DNA of 10,090 nt, taken from contig JANOBJ010000088.1 of assembly GCA_031411575.1 (NCBI GenBank), positions 1-10,090 on the forward strand, given 5' to 3'. Under the pieces are notes generated by a model. It ran no database searches, was not told where the DNA came from, and saw only the letters and a list, made by a program, of their open reading frames with translations. Within the stretch, counting starts at the first letter, position 1. Each line of letters opens with the position of its first letter. Of the stretch, positions 6,828 to 10,090 are shown piece by piece. The translations under genes were made by a program, and so were the position numbers. Source of the DNA: JANOBJ01 sp031411575 (GTDB lineage Bacteria > Pseudomonadota > Gammaproteobacteria > Burkholderiales > Burkholderiaceae_C).

Positions 6828-7987
6828 CGCCTGTCGCCATCGCACCGGGCCAGACGCTCGGCGTCATGGGTGGCGGCCAGCTCGGCCGCATGTTCGTGCA
6901 CGCAGCGCAGCAACTGGGCTTTGAGACCGCCGTGCTCGACCCCGACGCCGCCAGCCCGGCCGGCCAGGTCAGCCACCACCATGTGCACGCCGATTACCTT
7001 GACCCGAAAGGCCTGGCGCGGCTGGCGGCGCTGTGCGCGGCCATCACCACCGAATTCGAGAACGTGCCGGCGCCCGCACTGCGCACCCTGGCCGAAACCT
7101 GCCCGGTGTCGCCCGGCGCCGAGGCAGTGGCCATCGCCCAGGACCGCGCGCTGGAAAAAGCGCACTTCACGCGCTGCGGCGTGGCCTGCGCGCCGTATGC
7201 GGTGATCGAGACGCCCGAGCAGCTGGCGGCCGTGGCCGACGACCTGCTGCCCGGCATCGTCAAGACCACGCGGCTCGGCTACGACGGCAAGGGCCAGATC
7301 CGCGTGCGCACGCGCGATGAGCTGGCCGACGCCTGGCAGCAGCTGCGCCAAGTGCCCTGCGTGCTGGAGAAAATGCTGCCGCTGGCGGCCGAATGCTCGG
7401 TGATCGTGGCGCGCGGCGCCAACGGCACCTGCGTCCACTTCCCGCCGCAGCTCAATTTGCACCGCGACGGCATCCTGGCCGTGACCGAGGTTTTTGAGGG
7501 AAATCTGCCGCCGGTGCTTGTTCAGCGGTCAATCGACGCTACAAAATCAATAGCACATGGCCTGCAGTACGTGGGCGTGCTGTGCGTCGAGTTTTTTGTG
7601 CTGGCCGATGGCAGTCTGGTCGTCAACGAGATGGCACCGCGCCCCCACAACAGCGGCCACTACACGCTGGACGCCTGCGACGTGTCGCAGTTTGACCTGC
7701 AGGTGCGCGCCATGGCCGGCCTGCCGCTGCCCCAGCCGCGCCAGCACAGCCCCGCGATCATGCTCAATTTGCTGGGTGACTTGTGGTTTGACGCGGCCGC
7801 CCAACCCCAACCCCCCCCCTGGCCCGCCGTGCTGGCCCTGCCCGGCACCCAGCTGCACCTGTACGGCAAGGCCGAGGCGCGGCGCGGCCGCAAGATGGGG
7901 CCCCTGAACATCACCGGCGACAGCATCGACGCCGTGCGCGCCACCGCGCTGCAAGCCGCGCAGCTGCTGGGCATCGCGCCGTTCTGA
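6824..7987 (+). CDS. purK: N5-carboxyaminoimidazole ribonucleotide synthase (ATP-grasp)
   Basis: A 387-residue ATP-grasp enzyme that joins AIR, bicarbonate and ATP to form N5-CAIR, the substrate of PurE. Family marks are the glycine-rich start GVMGGGQLGRMFV (about residues 9-21), TTEFENVPAPAL (about 74-85), the ATP-binding GYDGKGQ (about 150-156), the C-terminal catalytic NEMAPRPHNSGHYT (about 269-282) and HLYGKAEARRGRKMG near the end. Two things stand out. A copy of the AT-rich repeat word (7538-7554) is read through as DATKSIA. A run of nine cytosines (7811-7819) codes for prolines in a low-complexity stretch (AQPQPPPWP). Neither breaks the frame. The gene is slightly longer than E. coli PurK (~355 residues). 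Confidence 0.96.
   Translation: MTPVAIAPGQTLGVMGGGQLGRMFVHAAQQLGFETAVLDPDAASPAGQVSHHHVHADYLDPKGLARLAALCAAITTEFENVPAPALRTLAETCPVSPGAEAVAIAQDRALEKAHFTRCGVACAPYAVIETPEQLAAVADDLLPGIVKTTRLGYDGKGQIRVRTRDELADAWQQLRQVPCVLEKMLPLAAECSVIVARGANGTCVHFPPQLNLHRDGILAVTEVFEGNLPPVLVQRSIDATKSIAHGLQYVGVLCVEFFVLADGSLVVNEMAPRPHNSGHYTLDACDVSQFDLQVRAMAGLPLPQPRQHSPAIMLNLLGDLWFDAAAQPQPPPWPAVLALPGTQLHLYGKAEARRGRKMGPLNITGDSIDAVRATALQAAQLLGIAPF
7538..7554 (+). repeat. Short dispersed repeat word, copy 2 (inside purK)
   Basis: GCTACAAAATCAATAGC, identical to the copy at 5701-5717 except for one base, and on the same DNA strand although the host genes point in opposite directions. It falls between two conserved parts of PurK and adds no frameshift. 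A match of 16 of 17 bases in an AT-rich word, twice in 2 kb of GC-rich coding DNA, is unlikely by chance. Confidence 0.6.
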
Positions 7988-8013
7988 AGCCGCCCGCCTT
8001 CCCGCCCACCCCG

Positions 8014-9003
8014 ATGATCCTCAACGGCAGCCAGCCTGAATCCATCGCCGCTGCTGTGCGCGCGCTGCAGGCCGGCGACCTGGTGGGCCTGCCCACCGAA
8101 ACGGTCTATGGCCTGGCCGCCGACGCCGCCAGCGACGCCGCCGTGGCCAGGATCTTTACGGCCAAGGGCCGCCCCGCCGACCACCCGCTGATCGTGCACG
8201 TGGCCGACGCGGCCGGCGTGGCGCACTTCGCTGACAACGTGCCGGCCTTTGCCGACAAGCTCATCCGCGCCTTCTGGCCCGGCCCCTTGACGCTGATCTT
8301 GCCGCGCCGCGCCAGCATGGGCCGCGCCGCCGCCGCCGGGCAAGATTCGATTGGTCTGCGCTGCCCCTCGCACCCGGTCGCGCAGACGCTGCTGCAGGCC
8401 TGCGCGGCGGCTGGCGTGCACGGCCTGGCCGCGCCCAGCGCCAACCGCTTTGGCCGCGTCAGCCCCACTACTGCCGCCCACGTGCAGGCCGAGTTGGGGG
8501 CTGATTTGCTGGTGCTGGACGGCGGGCCGTGCGCCGTCGGCATTGAATCGGCCATTGTCGATTGCACGCGCGGCGCGCCCGTGCTGCTACGCCCCGGCGT
8601 GCTTACCCGCGCGCAGATCGAGGCCGCCTGCGGCCTGCCGCTGCGCGACCGGGATGAGCTGGCCACGCCCGACCCGCGCGCCCCCGGCACCCTGCAGGCG
8701 CACTACGCGCCGCACGCCAAGGTGCGCCTGATGGACGCGCGCGCCCTGCAAACCGCGCTCGACCTGCTGGGCGCCGACGCCGCGCACATCGCCGTCTATT
8801 CACGCGCCATCCTGCGCTCACGCTCGGCCCAGATCCTGCGCCGCCGCATGCCCGACGACGCCGCCGCCACCGCGCAACAACTGTTCGGCGTGCTGCGCGA
8901 GTTCGACACCCAGGGCGCCCGCCTGATCTGGATCGAAAACCCGCCCGATGCGCCGGAGTGGGACGGGGTGCGGGATCGGCTGGAGAGGGCGGCGGCGGCG
9001 TGA
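8014..9003 (+). CDS. sua5: L-threonylcarbamoyladenylate synthase, long Sua5 form
   Basis: A 329-residue cytoplasmic enzyme that makes threonylcarbamoyl-AMP from threonine, bicarbonate and ATP for the universal t6A37 modification of ANN-decoding tRNAs. The YrdC-type domain (about 1-205) shows GLPTETVYGLAADA (25-38), KGRPADHPLIVHV (51-63), FWPGPLTLIL, the GLRCPSHP and APSANRFGRVSP stretches, and GIESAIVD (about 176-183). The linker PGTLQAHYAPH (about 225-235) leads into the C-terminal Sua5 domain ending in LFGVLREFDTQGARLIWIENP, which separates it from short TsaC. ATG 8014 is 26 bp after purK on the same strand, so it is likely the last gene of a purE-purK-sua5 operon. The integron remnant begins right after its TGA. 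Confidence 0.95.
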   Translation: MILNGSQPESIAAAVRALQAGDLVGLPTETVYGLAADAASDAAVARIFTAKGRPADHPLIVHVADAAGVAHFADNVPAFADKLIRAFWPGPLTLILPRRASMGRAAAAGQDSIGLRCPSHPVAQTLLQACAAAGVHGLAAPSANRFGRVSPTTAAHVQAELGADLLVLDGGPCAVGIESAIVDCTRGAPVLLRPGVLTRAQIEAACGLPLRDRDELATPDPRAPGTLQAHYAPHAKVRLMDARALQTALDLLGADAAHIAVYSRAILRSRSAQILRRRMPDDAAATAQQLFGVLREFDTQGARLIWIENPPDAPEWDGVRDRLERAAAA

Positions 9004-9154
9004 GATTCACTGCGCGATGGCATGTGGCAACGCAAGACTTGGCCCTACGCCGCTACTGTGCCGACCTGCTGTGGCTATAGTGCAACTACCGCGCGCGCTC
9101 CCGAACCTGATCCAACAGGCGGACTTGCCGCAGGGGTGGCGTGCGGGGTTTCAT
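9004..9154 (-). pseudogene. intI: Truncated, stop-ridden integron integrase remnant
   Basis: Read on the minus strand from ATG 9154-9152, this encodes MKPRTPP followed by LRQVRLLDQVRERAR, a stop (TAG where Tyr is expected) and LHYS. That is the N-terminus of integron tyrosine recombinases; IntI1 has [22 protein letters not shown] here. The similarity continues weakly (RS-Q, then a second TAG, then AKS) to about codon 48 and is lost against the sua5 stop. The catalytic domain (Arg-His-Arg-Tyr residues) and roughly 280 further codons are absent, so no active enzyme can be made from this locus. Its orientation, pointing away from the cassettes with attI in front of its start codon, is the standard integron layout. 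The identification rests on pattern recognition of about 25 residues plus the attI/attC context. Confidence 0.8.
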
Positions 9155-9161
9155 GGGTTAA

Positions 9162-9190
9162 TTTATAACTGCATTTTTATACAGTATACT
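9162..9190 (+). promoter_or_regulatory. Candidate cassette promoter (Pc) facing the integron array
   Basis: TTTATA (9162-9167), 17 bp, TATACT (9185-9190). These match four and five of six bases of the sigma-70 consensus at ideal spacing. It reads toward the leader ORF and the first cassette. The LexA-like box fills its spacer. The same AT-rich block offers a minus-strand -10 (TATAAA, complement of 9162-9167) for intI, with only a poor -35. Confidence 0.5.
9169..9184. promoter_or_regulatory. LexA-like (SOS) operator
   Basis: CTGCATTTTTATACAG matches the proteobacterial LexA box CTGT-N8-ACAG at seven of the eight defined positions (C for T at the fourth base), with an AT-rich core. It sits between the intI start and attI. 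In class 1 and Vibrio integrons the intI promoter is under LexA control, so position and sequence support each other. With intI destroyed, the site would now control at most the cassette promoter. Confidence 0.6.
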
Positions 9191-9231
9191 CACCGCAAAC
9201 CCAATGTACAAGCCAGTCTTGGAGGTTTTGG

Positions 9232-9294
9232 ATGCCCAGATTAGACCGCAAGCGCTTTTTTATCCCGCAAGTTTTGCGGTCGAAATTACGTTAG
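9232..9294 (+). CDS. 20-codon leader ORF within attI (ORF-11-like)
   Basis: ATG 9232 is preceded at 6 nt by a strong Shine-Dalgarno GGAGG (9221-9225). The ORF encodes a basic 20-residue peptide (begins MPRLDRKRFF) and stops at TAG 9292-9294, inside the GTTAGGC box. The first cassette gene starts 5 nt later and has no ribosome-binding site of its own. Class 1 attI1 contains the comparable ORF-11, known to boost translation of cassette genes that lack a Shine-Dalgarno. I infer the same role here. The peptide itself need not have a function. Confidence 0.55.
   Translation: MPRLDRKRFFIPQVLRSKLR
9244..9281. repeat. Inverted repeat in attI-like region
   Basis: Eight-base arms GACCGCAA (9244-9251) and TTGCGGTC (9274-9281) around a 22-base, T-rich centre. 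It overlaps the leader ORF and could form a hairpin in single-stranded DNA or RNA, or mark paired integrase-binding sites. There is no T-run after the second arm, so it is not a standard terminator. Confidence 0.5.
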
Positions 9295-9702
9295 GCGTCA
9301 TGAAAGCTAACCAGCTCACTCAAGGACACGAGCGTCGAGTCATGTACCTTGAGAACAAGGACGGGCTCCTAGAAGGTGCGCAGGCACGTATTGGCTGGGT
9401 CACCTTTTCAAAGACTGGGCGCACGGTCTACTACGCCGGGCGGTCACTTAAAGCCATAGGCGGTCGTGGCGTTCGCGGCAACTTCATCGACGAGCAAAGT
9501 GGCGAGGAATTCTGGGTTTCGGGTATTAAGAAGCGAGGCTCAAACGCCCATGCCAACGAATCAACGTCGGTAGTCGTAGATGACGACGCAAAAGACGAAT
9601 ATGAACGTCTCCGTCAAGACGCCTAACAAATCGTTCGAGCGGACGCGTGCGGGATAAAGTGCCAAGCTCATACGTCGGCGCGCGCGCCGCTCAACTCAAC
9701 CG
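9291..9702 (+). mobile_element. Integron gene cassette 1, complete
   Basis: A 412-bp unit bounded by the two predicted crossover points (G/TTAGGC at 9290/9291 and 9702/9703). It contains one gene followed by its attC, with 9 nt between the left boundary and the start codon. Compact packing, a gene stop inside the attC, and base composition near 50% GC beside a far GC-richer chromosome are the usual marks of a captured cassette. With intI broken, excision would require an integrase from elsewhere in the cell. Confidence 0.8.
9300..9626 (+). CDS. Small cassette-encoded protein of unknown function
   Basis: A 108-residue soluble protein with no signal peptide or membrane segment. I choose ATG 9300 because it lies 5 nt behind the leader ORF stop and 9 nt inside the cassette; the frame is open upstream to 9204 but that extension is attI DNA, not cassette. 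The middle (about residues 15-75) is rich in short beta-type segments: YLENKDG, ARIGWVTFSKTGRTVYYAGRSL, GNFIDEQSGEEFWVSGIKKRGSN. The tail is acidic (VVVDDDAKDEYERL). I recall similar ~100-residue proteins carrying FSKTG-x-YY and TGEEFWVSG motifs, scattered in bacterial genomes and sometimes mislabelled as 1-deoxyxylulose-5-phosphate synthase; it has none of that enzyme's domains. The last codons GAC GCC TAA are part of the attC R'' box. Confidence 0.75.
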   Translation: MKANQLTQGHERRVMYLENKDGLLEGAQARIGWVTFSKTGRTVYYAGRSLKAIGGRGVRGNFIDEQSGEEFWVSGIKKRGSNAHANESTSVVVDDDAKDEYERLRQDA

Positions 9703-9708
9703 TTAGGC
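9621..9708 (+). other. attC recombination site (59-base element) of cassette 1
   Basis: An 88-bp site with all the landmarks: R'' GCCTAAC (9621-9627), L'' TTCGAGC (9634-9640), L' GCTCAA (9689-9694) and R' GTTAGGC (9702-9708). R'' and R' are exact inverted repeats. L'' pairs with L' except for one unpaired base, C9636, the counterpart of the extrahelical G that sets strand choice in folded bottom-strand attC sites. The central part (9641-9688) pairs imperfectly (GG-CGCG against CGCG-CC), with an AT-richer loop. Cleavage is expected between G9702 and T9703. Confidence 0.88.
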
Positions 9709-9723
9709 GTCGTAAGCAATCAC

Positions 9724-10059
9724 ATGTGCCGAACCGAGCCAAAGTCCCGGCTGCAAGCTATTGAGCTCAATACACCACACACGAATCCTCGAGCGAACTT
9801 GCAACTGGTGTCCAGCATTTGGAAGCCCACGGCGCTCCGACTCGCCTTGAAAGAATGCAAATCCAGTGCTCGCGCCGAGGCGCGAGCACGAACAAATGTT
9901 GGTCAGTCAGTTGGGCCGCAGCCCTGCCGGGCACGGAAGCCCGTCACTGCTCGCAAGGCTTCGGCTGTCCTTCCCCGAGGGCTGCAGCTAAAGTCGGGCG
10001 TGCAACGGCTTGTCCCGTCAACTTCGACGCCTAACCCTTTACAGGGACTTCCCACGTAG
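9724..10059 (+). CDS. Doubtful ORF of cassette 2
   Basis: A 111-residue frame opening at ATG 9724, 15 nt after the R' box, which is where cassette genes usually start. It ends 24 nt beyond the R'' box, inside the putative attC. There is no ribosome-binding site, and the predicted protein is Arg/Ala/Ser/Pro-rich without motifs. A rival frame from TTG 9819 to TAA 10032-10034 (71 residues) ends exactly in the R'' box with Asp-Ala-stop, as the cassette 1 gene does, but has a poor start. Both could be chance frames in a non-coding cassette. Confidence 0.25.
   Translation: MCRTEPKSRLQAIELNTPHTNPRANLQLVSSIWKPTALRLALKECKSSARAEARARTNVGQSVGPQPCRARKPVTARKASAVLPRGLQLKSGVQRLVPSTSTPNPLQGLPT
9866..9889. 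repeat. Perfect 10-bp hairpin in cassette 2
   Basis: GTGCTCGCGC (9866-9875), loop CGAG, GCGCGAGCAC (9880-9889). The stem is GC-rich and perfect. No T-run follows, so intrinsic termination is not supported. It sits at the front of a region with further pairing potential: CGGGC/GCCCG at 9928-9932 and 9939-9943, and GCAGCCC/GGGCTGC at 9918-9924 and 9979-9985. Confidence 0.6.
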
Positions 10060-10090
10060 TCAAGCGGCTTGGTCGATAGGTATTCCTTGT
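10029..10090 (+). other. Probable attC of cassette 2, left half only
   Basis: R'' box GCCTAAC (10029-10035) in the context GACGCCTAAC, identical over ten bases to the start of the first attC. A clear L'' is not evident: TTACAGG (10039-10045) is at the right distance but is a weak match to TTCRAGC. The R' half lies beyond the window, so pairing cannot be checked. Confidence 0.5.

Larger units (their letters stand above)
9155..9296 (+). other. Integron attI-like recombination region
   Basis: This stretch lies between the intI remnant and the first cassette, where attI belongs. It ends in the crossover box GTTAGGC (9290-9296), identical to the R' box of the attC downstream. The expected cut is between G9290 and T9291. 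Unlike an attC it has no well-placed R'' partner (RYYYAAC). It carries a direct repeat CCGCAAG (9246-9252 and 9265-9271) and an inverted repeat GACCGCAA/TTGCGGTC (9244-9251 and 9274-9281). Repeated integrase-binding motifs of this kind are known in attI1, although the words differ. The left limit is not defined by the sequence. Confidence 0.7.
9703..10090 (+). mobile_element. Integron gene cassette 2, incomplete at window edge
   Basis: It begins at the crossover in the first attC and runs past the right edge. A second R''-type box GCCTAAC (10029-10035), again preceded by GA, marks the probable start of its attC, so the cassette body is about 325 bp. It has no convincing gene but several strong inverted repeats between 9866 and 9985. 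Base composition and word use differ from the core chromosome. Confidence 0.65.

Noticed and set aside
6425..7462. 345-residue minus-strand frame opposite purE/purK
   Set aside because: It lies antisense to two certain genes. Its composition is a frame artefact of high third-position GC.
7660..8481. 273-residue minus-strand frame opposite purK and sua5
   Set aside because: It covers parts of two certain genes on the other strand, has low-complexity composition and no recognisable motif.
9110..9116. ATCCAAC as a possible R'' box making the 9290 site an attC
   Set aside because: It lies within the intI coding remnant, is not the inverse of GTTAGGC, and no L''/L' pairing accompanies it. attI is the better reading.
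9204..9299. N-terminal extension of the cassette 1 gene to ATG 9204
   Set aside because: It has no ribosome-binding site and runs across the attI crossover, so it would not belong to the cassette. It is a chance continuation of the frame.
9866..9889. Hairpin read as a rho-independent terminator
   Set aside because: The stem is strong but is followed by GAACAAATG, with no run of T on either strand.
9910..9916. GTTGGGC as an R' box splitting cassette 2 into two cassettes
   Set aside because: There is no matching RYYYAAC box at a sensible distance upstream, and the nearby hairpin has the wrong layout for an attC.
9004..10090. CRISPR array, IS element or prophage attachment site in the accessory end
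   Set aside because: No regularly spaced repeats, no transposase or phage-type integrase frame, and no tRNA gene are visible. The repeats found are explained by the integron sites.

Overview
This is a GC-rich chromosomal window that looks like a betaproteobacterium of the order Burkholderiales, most likely family Comamonadaceae (Polaromonas/Rhodoferax/Acidovorax-like). The assignment rests on recall: the pyk - fba - purC - purE/purK - sua5 neighbourhood, the Calvin-subtype class II aldolase, and a short AT-rich word (GCTACAAAATCNATAGC, two copies) that I associate with this family. No search was run.

Positions 1-9003 are ordinary core chromosome. In order: the 3' end of pyruvate kinase; a predicted lipoprotein esterase of the alpha/beta-hydrolase fold; an OmpR-type response regulator overlapping its QseC/PmrB-like histidine kinase by 4 bp; class II fructose-bisphosphate aldolase; purC 2 bp behind it; a CnoX/YbbN-like thioredoxin-TPR protein on the minus strand, overlapping the purC stop by 4 bp; purE and purK overlapping by 4 bp; and a long-form Sua5 enzyme for the universal tRNA t6A modification. 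PurK, PurE and PurC catalyse successive steps of purine synthesis (AIR to N5-CAIR to CAIR to SAICAR). Pyruvate kinase and aldolase supply the glycolytic side of the cluster.

Positions 9004-10090 are different: lower GC and no housekeeping gene. I read them as the broken head of a chromosomal integron. Directly behind the sua5 stop, on the minus strand, lies the first ~50 codons of an integron integrase (intI), with at least two in-frame stops and no 3' remainder. Its promoter side carries a LexA-like box. An attI-like region follows, with direct and inverted repeats and a 20-codon leader ORF with a strong Shine-Dalgarno that stops inside the GTTAGGC crossover box. Next come one complete gene cassette (9291-9702; a 108-codon gene whose stop codon lies inside a textbook 88-bp attC) and the start of a second cassette (from 9703) running off the window. 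The second cassette has only weak ORFs but strong inverted repeats, so it may be non-coding or encode a structured RNA.

No tRNA, rRNA, CRISPR array, IS element or convincing rho-independent terminator was seen.
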